Of a DNA stretch of 64,000 nucleotides, positions 1-6,066 are shown piece after piece; positions within the stretch are counted from its first letter, which is position 1; every line of letters starts with the position of its first letter. Origin of the DNA: Clostridia bacterium (GTDB lineage: Bacteria; Bacillota; Clostridia; Oscillospirales; CAG-272); assembly GCA_017463485.1 (NCBI GenBank), contig JAFTPD010000005.1, forward strand, positions 47,773 to 111,772, given 5' to 3'. A program made the position numbers and the translations under genes. The notes below the pieces were generated by a model. The model worked only from the letters and a program-made list of their open reading frames with translations, was not told the DNA's origin and made no database searches.

Positions 1-1
1 A

Positions 2-295
2 AGTGCACTTGTAAAAACCGAAAAGAAACAACCTCTTGATGTTATTTGTAGTGCTTTGAGTGAGACGAGCCGTGTACAGATTTTGAATTTGTTGTTGGAG
101 CGAAAAGAAGTAACGTGCAAAGATTTAGAGAAGCATTTTAACTTTTCAGGCTCCACTGCCTATCATCACATTTCGCTGCTCACCAAGGCGGGAGCGGTAA
201 AGGTCAGAAATGAAGGAAAAACTATTTATTACAGTATAGATAGAAAATATTTCAACATGTTAAGAGAACAATTAAAAGCCTACTCAGAGGGCTAA
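2..295 (+). CDS. ArsR-family winged-helix regulator (5' end cut off)
   Basis: The reading frame is already open at the first base, so only the C-terminal 97 residues are visible and the true start lies outside the window. The sequence shows a winged helix-turn-helix: a first helix with SRVQILNLLLE, a recognition-helix region with STAYHHISLLTKAG, and a beta-wing ending in KTIYYSI. This order is typical of ArsR/SmtB-type repressors that bind DNA as dimers. No metal-binding Cys pair is seen in the visible part, so the signal is unknown. The next gene starts 15 bp downstream on the same strand, so the regulator probably shares a transcript with the small peptide that follows. Family confidence is good; ligand and target are not known. 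Confidence 0.8.
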   Translation, partial: SALVKTEKKQPLDVICSALSETSRVQILNLLLERKEVTCKDLEKHFNFSGSTAYHHISLLTKAGAVKVRNEGKTIYYSIDRKYFNMLREQLKAYSEG

Positions 296-310
296 GAAAG
301 GATGACCACA

Positions 311-430
311 ATGACAAAACTTTGGAAAAAGCCTACGTGTGCCACTTTAATGGCACAAGAATTATCCAACCATATCAAAGCAGCCGCTTGGTCTGGTGAA
401 AGTATGTGTGCTTCGGGAGTATTCCGTTGA
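311..430 (+). CDS. 39-residue peptide, possible RiPP-type precursor
   Basis: A short frame follows the ArsR-type gene by 15 bp. The ATG at 311 is chosen because AGAAAGG at 295-301 lies nine bases upstream; an earlier in-frame ATG at 302 touches that site and is less likely. The peptide starts MTKLWKKPTC, continues with a probable helix (LMAQELSNHIKAAAW) and ends in a small-residue and Cys-containing tail (SGESMCASGVFR). The Trp-Lys-Lys-Pro start, a central helix and a short Cys-containing tail resemble leader-core layouts of Clostridia precursor peptides, but I cannot name a family and no modifying enzyme is visible. A strong hairpin follows at 448-485. It could also be a non-coding stretch or a degraded gene. 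Confidence 0.45.
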   Translation: MTKLWKKPTCATLMAQELSNHIKAAAWSGESMCASGVFR

Positions 431-447
431 AGTAAGGACAAACAATC

Positions 448-485
448 AAAGAGCGCAACACGATAAATTTCGTGTTGCGCTCTTT
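448..485 (+). terminator. Strong hairpin after the peptide gene
   Basis: A perfect 16-bp inverted repeat (448-463 with 470-485) encloses a 6-base loop. It lies 17 bp after the peptide stop codon. The T-run after it is weak, but stem length and position support a transcription terminator for the ArsR-peptide unit. Confidence 0.65.
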
Positions 486-505
486 GTGTAACAAAAACAA
501 CGTGT

Positions 506-528
506 GCGTCGCCGCGGCGGCGCTTTTT
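506..528 (+). terminator. Second GC-rich hairpin with T-run
   Basis: GCGTCG (506-511) pairs with CGGCGC (518-523), with one G-T wobble, around a 6-base loop and is followed by TTTTT. It sits just beyond the first hairpin, so the unit may end in tandem terminators. The rest of 530-611 is A/T-rich and shows no gene. Confidence 0.5.
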
Positions 529-611
529 AAATTTTCCAAATCACAATCGCCAAATATTCAACAAAAAACCGAAAAAAAATCAAGTATTTTTATATTTTTT
601 AGAAAAATATA

Positions 612-640
612 TTGAATTTATCTCGAAAATATGTTATACT
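612..640 (+). promoter_or_regulatory. Sigma-A promoter P1 upstream of XRE gene
   Basis: TTGAAT (612-617), a 17-bp spacer and TATACT (635-640), with an extended -10 TGT just upstream. Predicted start near 647, giving a leader of about 150 nt to the XRE gene. No ORF with a ribosome-binding site lies in that leader. Confidence 0.65.
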
Positions 641-749
641 GCACTCAGTAATGGATTTTAATTTACAGCAACGGGTACAATAGGCGCACAAGTAGGCATA
701 CAAAGATAATAATGTTCACAAAATCGACACAATTGGTAACTGTAGTTCT

Positions 750-778
750 TTGTATTTCCACAGATTTCCTCCTATACT
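750..778 (+). promoter_or_regulatory. Sigma-A promoter P2 next to XRE gene
   Basis: TTGTAT (750-755), a 17-bp spacer and TATACT (773-778). Predicted start near 785, only about 16 nt before the ATG at 801, so the ribosome-binding site would lie at the very 5' end of the transcript. With P1 this would make tandem promoters. Confidence 0.5.
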
Positions 779-800
779 ATCACAGAGAGGTGGTGATAAT

Positions 801-1022
801 ATGACGAAAACGCAACAGTTCGGTCGAATGGTGCGAGAGCGCAGAAACGCTTTGGGGTTGAGCATTGAAAAAGCCGCAGAGCTCTGTGGAATGAGTTATA
901 AGGGATTGGAGGAAATTGAGCTCGGGGATTCAAATCCCAAGCTGTCGAGTATTCTTAGCATTTCCGCTGTGTTAGGTATTAATCTCGAAAATCTCAATTC
1001 TTGTGTTTCCTCCCCTGACTGA
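801..1022 (+). CDS. Small XRE-family HTH regulator
   Basis: A 73-residue protein made almost only of a Cro/CI-type helix-turn-helix: FGRMVRERRNALGLSIEKAA, then a recognition-helix region (MSYKGLEEIELGDSNP) and a closing helix (LSSILSISAVLGI). The start at 801 is preceded by AGGTGGTG at 787-794; an earlier in-frame ATG at 750 lacks such a site. Proteins of this size usually bind DNA as dimers and often control themselves or a mobile element. It has two candidate promoters and lies 37 bp before a small DUF6514-like gene, probably on the same transcript. Targets are unknown. Confidence 0.85.
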   Translation: MTKTQQFGRMVRERRNALGLSIEKAAELCGMSYKGLEEIELGDSNPKLSSILSISAVLGINLENLNSCVSSPD

Positions 1023-1059
1023 CAACTATTAATGTACCTTGAAGAAAGGAGGAGAGCCA

Positions 1060-1296
1060 ATGGCGCACAAGTACATAGTTGTCCAAAACACATACCACAA
1101 CGGGGCGGCTACAAGAGTTGGATTTGGAATCGCTGCTGTAGAGGAGTACGATATGGAAACCACCATCCTGGAATCCATACCGGACCTTTCGGCAAATATC
1201 ACGGATATCGAGCGAATAGTCCAGCTTTGCAATCGAAATCAGTTGGATATCGCCCACTTGCAAGACGTTGCAACTGATTTTTTGGAAACCAAATAA
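1060..1296 (+). CDS. Small DUF6514-like protein
   Basis: A 78-residue protein whose ATG at 1060 follows AAAGGAGGAG, a near-perfect ribosome-binding site. It starts MAHKYIVVQNTY and has a VGFGIAAVEEYDMETTILES stretch followed by helices ending DIAHLQDVATDFLE. This pattern matches my memory of the DUF6514 family of small Firmicutes proteins, whose function is not known; I cannot run a profile search to confirm it. There is no signal peptide, membrane segment or Cys motif. It shares a transcript with the XRE regulator and ends at a clear terminator. Confidence 0.7.
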   Translation: MAHKYIVVQNTYHNGAATRVGFGIAAVEEYDMETTILESIPDLSANITDIERIVQLCNRNQLDIAHLQDVATDFLETK

Positions 1297-1303
1297 CCCT
1301 TAT

Positions 1304-1333
1304 CCCCAACAGTTATACTCTGTTGGGGCTTTC
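1304..1333 (+). terminator. Terminator after the XRE/DUF6514 unit
   Basis: CCCCAACAG (1304-1312) and CTGTTGGGG (1320-1328) form a perfect 9-bp stem with a 7-base loop, followed by CTTTCT, eight bases after the stop codon. Confidence 0.75.
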
Positions 1334-1340
1334 TCTGCTC

Positions 1341-1472
1341 TGTATCAAAAAGCACTCCAAATACTTCGACGGTCGCCTTGAGGATCCTGATGTCCTTAAG
1401 CTCTGCGGCTGTTCAAGGAACAGTTATTATAAATATAAGCGAGAAGTGAAGCAAATTAGAAGCTTAAGAAAT
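1341..1472 (+). pseudogene. Possible C-terminal HTH remnant of a recombinase
   Basis: An open frame without start, ribosome-binding site or clean stop encodes about 44 residues including KYFDGRLEDPDVLKLCGCSR followed by NSYYKYKREVK. The run from DPDVLKLCGCSRNSYYKYK looks like a small helix-turn-helix of the kind seen at the C-terminus of some Clostridia serine recombinases. The rest of such an enzyme is absent. I read it as a leftover of a mobile element, with low confidence; it may be chance coding. From 1473 to 1650 I see nothing else. Confidence 0.3.
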
Positions 1473-1650
1473 CAAATATTCCGCAAACAGTTGCCCTTAG
1501 GCGTTCGCAAAAGCCGTATTTTATGCTATAATAAAGTTCCACTTTTCAGACCTCCATTTCACCTTCAATTCAGCCTATTTCAAAGCCACGAAAATCCAAA
1601 AAAGTTCCACGGTTTTCACGGTTTTAGTGAAATTCACCTCAAAAAGGGCG

Positions 1651-1682
1651 CAAAAAAGAAGGGCAGTCGAAAGACTGCCCTT
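1651..1682 (-). terminator. Terminator of the rubrerythrin operon
   Basis: AAGGGCAGTC and GACTGCCCTT form a perfect 10-bp stem (1659-1668 with 1673-1682) around a 4-base loop. On the minus strand it is followed by a T-run from 1658 downward. It lies 34 bp beyond the rubrerythrin stop codon. Confidence 0.85.
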
Positions 1683-1716
1683 CAGAGAATTTTCTTTGTG
1701 TATAAAGGCTTTTATA

Positions 1717-2265
1717 TTAGCCGAAGTATCTTTGAAGAAGACCTGCGAAAGCCTTGCCGTGTCTTGCTTCGTCGCGAGCCATCTCGTGAACGGTATCGTG
1801 GATAGCGTCGAGGTTAAGCTCCTTCGCCATCTTTGCAAGCTCAAACTTGCCCATGGTTGCGCCGTTCTCAGCCGCTACGCGCATTTCAAGGTTCTTCTTG
1901 GTGGAATCGGTCAGCTCCTCGCCGAGCAGCTCGGCAAACTTTGCTGCGTGCTCTGCCTCCTCAAATGCCGCCTTCTCCCAATAAAGTGCGATCTCGGGAT
2001 AGCCTTCTCTTGCCGCTACGCGAGCCATTGCGAGGTACATACCAACCTCGGAGCATTCGCCCATGAAGTTTGCGCGAAGTCCTTCCTTAATTGCCTCGGG
2101 AGCGTCCTTAGCAACGCCAAGAACGTGCTCAGCCGCCCAGCTCATACCCTCGCTCTTTACCTCGTCGAACTTATCCTCGCCCTTTACCTTACATCTCGGG
2201 CACTGCTCCGGAGCGTACTCCGACTCAACGATCTCTCCGCAAACCTTACATCTCCACTGTTTCAT
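1717..2265 (-). CDS. rbr: Rubrerythrin, reverse (rubredoxin-first) type
   Basis: A 182-residue non-heme iron protein that reduces hydrogen peroxide in the cytoplasm of anaerobes. Residues 1-30 hold a rubredoxin-like iron site with two Cys pairs (CKVCG and CPRCK). The rest is a four-helix ferritin-like domain with the diiron ligands expected in [26 protein letters not shown] and [12 protein letters not shown]. The rubredoxin part comes first, as in the clostridial reverse rubrerythrins, which act in NADH-dependent peroxide reduction with separate reductases. The ATG at 2265 has a GGAGGG site. It lies 25 bp downstream of the Rrf2 regulator and ends at a strong terminator, so the two form one operon likely induced by oxidative or iron-sulfur stress. 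Confidence 0.95.
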   Translation of the reverse strand: MKQWRCKVCGEIVESEYAPEQCPRCKVKGEDKFDEVKSEGMSWAAEHVLGVAKDAPEAIKEGLRANFMGECSEVGMYLAMARVAAREGYPEIALYWEKAAFEEAEHAAKFAELLGEELTDSTKKNLEMRVAAENGATMGKFELAKMAKELNLDAIHDTVHEMARDEARHGKAFAGLLQRYFG

Positions 2266-2290
2266 AATTAATTTCCCTCCGTTTATGTTT

Positions 2291-2749
2291 TTAAATTTTA
2301 ATTTGGTCGCTGTTCATTTTTTCAATCAGCTCAGGGAGTTCCTTATCCCCACAAGCGATATCCGCCACAGTGATCCGCTCCAGTCGCTCGGCAAGCATTC
2401 CGTTAAGATAGCAGAATACTCGGTGCATCCGACACTTTTTCTTGTCGGGATTGCGCGAGCAACAGTAGTTATCCGACAGACACTTGGATATTGCCAGCTC
2501 ACCGTCGATTGCGCTTACCACACGTAATATGGAAAGCTCCTCTGCGGGAATCTGCAAGCCGTAGCCTCCGCTCGCTCCCTTTCGCGACATTACTACCCCG
2601 CCGTGTGCCAATTTGCGAAGTATTTTCAGCGCGAAGCGTTGCGGAACGGACGCAGAATCGGCAATCGTCGCCGCGTCCCTCGTGCCCTCCACTGTGGATA
2701 GGAAGCAGCACATTCTTATCGCGTAATCCGCCTCCTGCGTTATCCTCAT
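2291..2749 (-). CDS. Rrf2-family (IscR-like) transcriptional regulator
   Basis: A 152-residue regulator starting [17 protein letters not shown], the usual Rrf2 first helix. The winged helix-turn-helix follows ([19 protein letters not shown], then the wing [10 protein letters not shown]). A Cys-rich loop ([17 protein letters not shown]) sits where Rrf2 proteins bind an iron-sulfur cluster. The start at 2749 is chosen because AAGGAG precedes it by nine bases; an in-frame ATG 48 bp upstream would put the operator in the coding region. It is cotranscribed with rubrerythrin. A palindrome lies over the predicted transcription start, which suggests self-repression relieved by cluster loss or oxidation. 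Family call is firm; cluster binding is inferred. Confidence 0.93.
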   Translation of the reverse strand: MRITQEADYAIRMCCFLSTVEGTRDAATIADSASVPQRFALKILRKLAHGGVVMSRKGASGGYGLQIPAEELSILRVVSAIDGELAISKCLSDNYCCSRNPDKKKCRMHRVFCYLNGMLAERLERITVADIACGDKELPELIEKMNSDQIKI

Positions 2750-2773
2750 GGGCTCTATTCTCCTTGTTGATCG

Positions 2774-2798
2774 AATGTATACCTTTTTGGTACACATT
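2774..2798. promoter_or_regulatory. Operator palindrome at the rrf2-rbr start site
   Basis: AATGTATACC (2774-2783), five T bases and GGTACACATT (2789-2798) form an inverted repeat with 9 of 10 arm positions paired. It starts two bases downstream of the -10 box and covers the predicted transcription start, a classic repressor position. The adjacent Rrf2 regulator is the natural binder. Confidence 0.7.
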
Positions 2799-2799
2799 G

Positions 2800-2828
2800 A
2801 TTATATCACACTTTGAAGCCCTTGTCAA
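2800..2828 (-). promoter_or_regulatory. Perfect sigma-A promoter of rrf2-rbr
   Basis: Read on the minus strand: TTGACA (2828-2823), 17-bp spacer, TATAAT (2805-2800). Both hexamers and spacing match consensus exactly, so activity probably depends on the overlapping operator. Confidence 0.9.
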
Positions 2829-2954
2829 TAGGTTTTAAAAATTTTTTTAAAATTTTTTGGGGGTAATTTTTTGATTTGAAAAATGCTTTCTTTGAAAAAA
2901 TCCACACATAATTCCCGCGTTTTTGAATTTTTTTCCCGATAATCAAAAATCATA

Positions 2955-2982
2955 TTGACAAAATATTTTTACGTGCTATACT
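2955..2982 (+). promoter_or_regulatory. Sigma-A promoter of the MFS gene
   Basis: TTGACA (2955-2960), 16-bp spacer, TATACT (2977-2982); predicted start near 2989. Confidence 0.75.
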
Positions 2983-2986
2983 TTTG

Positions 2987-3013
2987 TTGTCGAGTAAGGC
3001 TCGGCAATTTTTT
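2987..3013 (+). terminator. Terminator-like hairpin in the MFS leader
   Basis: TTGTCGAG (2987-2994) pairs with CTCGGCAA (3000-3007) around a 5-base loop and is followed by six T bases. It starts essentially at the predicted transcription start and ends two bases before the GGAGGAG ribosome-binding site of the MFS gene. It may act as an attenuator or a 5' stabilising hairpin; no upstream plus-strand gene needs it. Confidence 0.5.
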
Positions 3014-3025
3014 CGGAGGAGCATT

Positions 3026-4321
3026 ATGAGCCAACAGATGGATTTCCAATCGTCCGCACACAAGCGCTCGCGGGCGGCGTATACGCTTGAATGTGCATTT
3101 GAATATTTCGTTTCCCTGCTTGTAACCGATGCGTTTCTGTCAAATCTACTTAAATCCATAGGAATTTCGGATTCGCTGACGGGAATAATTTCGTCCTTTA
3201 TTTCCCTTTCCTTCCTATTTCAGCTTTTTTCTGTCGCGGTCGCGCACAAAATAAAGAACACCAAGCGCTTTGCCGCGCTGTTCCACTTCCTCAGCCAGAT
3301 CTTCTTTATGGGTCTTTACCTTATTCCCTTTTTGCCGTTCGCAAAGGAATATAAAAGCATACTTTGTATCGTCTGCATACTTTGCGCATATTTCGGCAAC
3401 TATTTCGTAACGTCCATTATATATAAGTGGGGAAATTCTTACGTTGATCCCCACAAGAGAGGGCGCTTTGGAGCTGCGAAGGAAATAATCTCTCTCATCT
3501 CGGGTATGATCGTCACGCTGGCGGTGGGCTATATCATGGACTATTTCAAGGCAAGCGACAATATTGAGGGCGGATTTATATTTGCGGCTGTGTCAATATT
3601 CATTTTCGCGGTATGCGATCTCGTCTGCCTTATGCTTATCAAAAACAGTGTTCGCGGACGCGACGAGCCCGTTGAGACCGTCCACATGCGCGAGGTTATC
3701 CAAAACACGCTTAGAAACAAGAATTTCCGCCACGACGTAGTTTTGAAGGTGCTGTGGAGCGTGGCAATTTATACAACTATCGGATTTCTCGGCACGTACC
3801 GCATAGGCGAGCTTGCATTTACCGTAGGAACGGTGCAAATATTCAACATCCTCGGTTGCCTTGCACGCGCCGCGCTGTCAAGACCCTTCGGTAAATACTC
3901 CGACAAGCGCTCCTTTGCCAAGGGCATCGAGCTTGGACTGTTTATCGCTCTTGCGGCATTTGTGTGCTGTATGCTTACCACCCCCGACACGCGCTTTTTG
4001 ATAATCGCTTACACTATCCTCTATCAGACGTGCCACGCGGGCACCGGCGCCAATATGATAAATCTTACGTACAACTACGTTGACGCCAAATATTTCGTGC
4101 AAGCGACGGCAATCAAGAACAGCATCGGCGGCGTTTGCGGATTTTTGGCGGCACTGGGCGCAGGAAAGCTGCTGTCCCTCGTCCAGGCAAACGGAAATAT
4201 GATTTTCGGAATACATATCTACGGTCAACAGCTGCTCGCGGGCATATCCGCCGTTATCGTGGTCGTCGCGATAATCTATACGCGGCTGGTTATCGAAAAG
4301 CAAAAAAGTATGGTGCAGTAA
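3026..4321 (+). CDS. MFS-type transporter, substrate unknown
   Basis: A 431-residue integral membrane protein of about 12 hydrophobic segments. The layout fits the major facilitator superfamily: a central cytoplasmic loop rich in charge (near NSVRGRDEPVETVHMREV) separates two halves, and short basic loops (KIKNTKR, DPHKRGRFG, SDKRSF) follow helices as in MFS signature positions. The start at 3026 is preceded by GGAGGAG; an in-frame ATG at 2984 lies upstream of the predicted transcription start and is rejected. It is monocistronic, with its own promoter, an unusual leader hairpin and its own terminator. The substrate cannot be inferred from sequence or neighbours. Confidence 0.85.
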   Translation: MSQQMDFQSSAHKRSRAAYTLECAFEYFVSLLVTDAFLSNLLKSIGISDSLTGIISSFISLSFLFQLFSVAVAHKIKNTKRFAALFHFLSQIFFMGLYLIPFLPFAKEYKSILCIVCILCAYFGNYFVTSIIYKWGNSYVDPHKRGRFGAAKEIISLISGMIVTLAVGYIMDYFKASDNIEGGFIFAAVSIFIFAVCDLVCLMLIKNSVRGRDEPVETVHMREVIQNTLRNKNFRHDVVLKVLWSVAIYTTIGFLGTYRIGELAFTVGTVQIFNILGCLARAALSRPFGKYSDKRSFAKGIELGLFIALAAFVCCMLTTPDTRFLIIAYTILYQTCHAGTGANMINLTYNYVDAKYFVQATAIKNSIGGVCGFLAALGAGKLLSLVQANGNMIFGIHIYGQQLLAGISAVIVVVAIIYTRLVIEKQKSMVQ

Positions 4322-4331
4322 ACCAGAAACG

Positions 4332-4366
4332 GAGCAGGCTCAGATGAGCCTGCTCGGTTTTGTTTT
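4332..4366 (+). terminator. Terminator after the MFS gene
   Basis: GAGCAGGCTCA (4332-4342) and TGAGCCTGCTC (4345-4355) form a stem followed by a T-rich run. The same GAGCAGGCTC core recurs in terminators near 12880 and 35868. From 4367 to 4529 I see no gene or clear signal. Confidence 0.85.
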
Positions 4367-4529
4367 TACCGTTTTTCGGGATGTCGAGGGCGCCATCCCC
4401 CACGAACATTGTGAAATCCTCGCTGTGTGACACCAAAAGGATAATTTGATCCTATGGGTATTATTATGGCGAAAAATTCTCACGTCGGTAGGGGTCGGCG
4501 TACTCGACGACCCATTTATAATTTTAAAA

Positions 4530-5057
4530 TTAAAGTTGCAAAATCCGACAAAGCTCATCCAGCGTCGCGCCGATATTGCCGCTGACCTTTTGCTCGTCAA
4601 CGGTAATGTGGGCGTATTTTTCGTACAGCGCGCAACGCTCGTCGTACAGCTTTCTTAAATCATAGCCCTCGGGCATTACCACTCCTCGGTGCGAAAAGTT
4701 TCCGAGGCGTTTTTTCGTTTCCTCATAACTCATTTTGAGGTAGACGACAAGCCCGCACGCCCGAAAATGCTGCATCGCCGCCGCACTATATATGGCGCTT
4801 CCGCCCGTGGCGACAACACAACCCGACTCGGTAGCGCTTCCCTTCTCACCGATAGCAAGATTTACGCGCTCCTCTATTTTAAGAAAACCGTCGATACCGT
4901 CCTCGGCAATTATTTCGTGCAGAAGTCTGCCCTCCGCCTCCTGTATGAGCAGATCGGAGTCCACGAATTTATATCCCAGCTTTTTGGCAAGCAAAACGCC
5001 GACGGTGCTTTTACCGCATGACGGCATGCCGACAAGCACAATGTTTTTTCTTGTCAT
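4530..5057 (-). CDS. aroK: Shikimate-kinase-like P-loop kinase
   Basis: A 175-residue cytoplasmic kinase of the shikimate kinase fold. It has a Walker A loop (GMPSCGKST, residues 10-18), a DSD motif (residues 33-35) and an ATGGSAIY stretch near residue 84. Family members phosphorylate shikimate at the 3-hydroxyl with ATP. Two Arg positions corresponding to the lid and substrate region are present (SHRGVV and LYDERCALYE), but the usual Phe-Arg in the second substrate motif is replaced (GIDGFLKIEERV), so the conserved shikimate-binding Arg is missing and the third Gly of GGG is Ser. It may be a variant shikimate kinase or act on another small alcohol. It starts one base after the end of the pyridoxamine kinase gene in the same operon; no other aromatic pathway gene is nearby. 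Confidence 0.75.
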   Translation of the reverse strand: MTRKNIVLVGMPSCGKSTVGVLLAKKLGYKFVDSDLLIQEAEGRLLHEIIAEDGIDGFLKIEERVNLAIGEKGSATESGCVVATGGSAIYSAAAMQHFRACGLVVYLKMSYEETKKRLGNFSHRGVVMPEGYDLRKLYDERCALYEKYAHITVDEQKVSGNIGATLDELCRILQL

Positions 5058-5058
5058 A

Positions 5059-5931
5059 TCAGCTCTCTCCGTACAGCTCCGCCTCGAAAGGCAGACCGTA
5101 CCAATGTGCGGGGTGGACGTCTACCGCGCGCAGAATACTATTCTCTGTAAACTGCGCCGCGACACTGACAGACGGCAAAAATTCGCCGCCCGACGTAAGG
5201 CAAGCGCACAGCTTGGACGCGAAAACGTCCCCACACCCGTGCAGAAAAGCGTCAACGTAAGGATATACCTCCACCACGCGCGCGTCACTTCCCTGCTCCG
5301 CACCGACGTAGCCTATCTGACTCTTGACGCGCATTTCGGGTGTCTGCACACCCGTGATGACTGCCTTTCTGCATCCGAGTGCGAACAAGCGCTCAAAGCA
5401 GATGTCAATTCCGCCATCCGCGATCTCTATCTCATCCACGGTCATATCCGTCAGGAACGCCGCCTCGGTGATGTTGGGCGTGATAACATCCGCCGCAGCG
5501 CAAAGCTCGCGCATACGCCGCGCGTATTCCGCAGTGAAGGCGGGATACAGCCGTCCGCCGTCCCCCATTACGGGGTCGACGAGAATAAAGCGGTCGTCAG
5601 TGAGAAAATCCGCCGCGATCTCAAGAGCGATATCGATCTGCTCCGTGCCGCACATATAGCCCGTATAAAGTCCGTCAAACTTGATGCCCTCGCGCCGCCA
5701 ATGGGCGAGGATCGCCCGCATATCCTCGGTCAGCACGCGGACGTGGTAGCCCTCAAATCCTCCCGTGTGGGTGGAAAGCAGAGCGGTTGGCAGAGTTACG
5801 ACCTCAACGTCCTCGGCGCTTATGATGGGAAATGCGACGGTCAGCGAGCATTTGCCGAAGCAAGACAGGTCGTTGACCGCAAGCACCCTTTTTTGTATCG
5901 GGTTTTCATATGTTTTTTTATCGAAATTCAT
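5059..5931 (-). CDS. pdxY: Pyridoxamine/pyridoxal kinase (PfkB-like)
   Basis: A 290-residue ribokinase-fold enzyme predicted to phosphorylate B6 vitamers (pyridoxal, pyridoxamine) with ATP in the salvage route to PLP. Signs are the N-terminal VLAVNDLSCFGKCSLT segment, the THTGGFEGY region, the VDPVMGDGGRLY motif and, near residue 255, HGCGDVFAS, which carries the GxGD anion hole and catalytic Asp. The length fits. ATG at 5931 has a GGAGG-type site. It leads a two-gene operon with the shikimate-kinase-like gene and has its own strong promoter. Confidence 0.9.
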   Translation of the reverse strand: MNFDKKTYENPIQKRVLAVNDLSCFGKCSLTVAFPIISAEDVEVVTLPTALLSTHTGGFEGYHVRVLTEDMRAILAHWRREGIKFDGLYTGYMCGTEQIDIALEIAADFLTDDRFILVDPVMGDGGRLYPAFTAEYARRMRELCAAADVITPNITEAAFLTDMTVDEIEIADGGIDICFERLFALGCRKAVITGVQTPEMRVKSQIGYVGAEQGSDARVVEVYPYVDAFLHGCGDVFASKLCACLTSGGEFLPSVSVAAQFTENSILRAVDVHPAHWYGLPFEAELYGES

Positions 5932-5962
5932 AATTCCTCCGACAATATCTGTAACAACGTAA

Positions 5963-5991
5963 ATTATATATCAAAATGCGAAAATTGTCAA
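5963..5991 (-). promoter_or_regulatory. Perfect sigma-A promoter of pdxY-aroK
   Basis: Minus strand: TTGACA (5991-5986), 17-bp spacer, TATAAT (5968-5963), predicted start near 5956 and a leader of about 25 nt. Confidence 0.88.
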
Positions 5992-6010
5992 GGTGGTTTA
6001 ACAAATCCAA

Positions 6011-6060
6011 AATAGAAAGCGGGACATATTCTTATGCAGAACACATCCCGCTTCTATTTT
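6011..6060. terminator. Terminator between protease and pdxY
   Basis: AGAAAGCGGGA and TCCCGCTTCT form a long imperfect stem around a loop of about 20 bases, with T-rich flanks on both strands. It ends the minus-strand protease transcript seven bases after the stop codon. Confidence 0.65.
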
Positions 6061-6066
6061 TATGAT

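Noticed and set aside
302-310. Earlier ATG for the small peptide
   Set aside because: It touches the ribosome-binding site; the ATG at 311 has proper spacing.
651-683. Ten-codon frame in the XRE leader considered as a leader peptide
   Set aside because: No ribosome-binding site and no link to an attenuator.
4367-4529. Possible small gene or RNA after the MFS terminator
   Set aside because: No start signal, no conserved-looking frame and only a weak GGGTC/GACCC repeat.
4792-6015. Plus-strand open frame of 407 codons across aroK and pdxY
   Set aside because: It lies antisense to two recognised enzymes and has biased, low-information translation.
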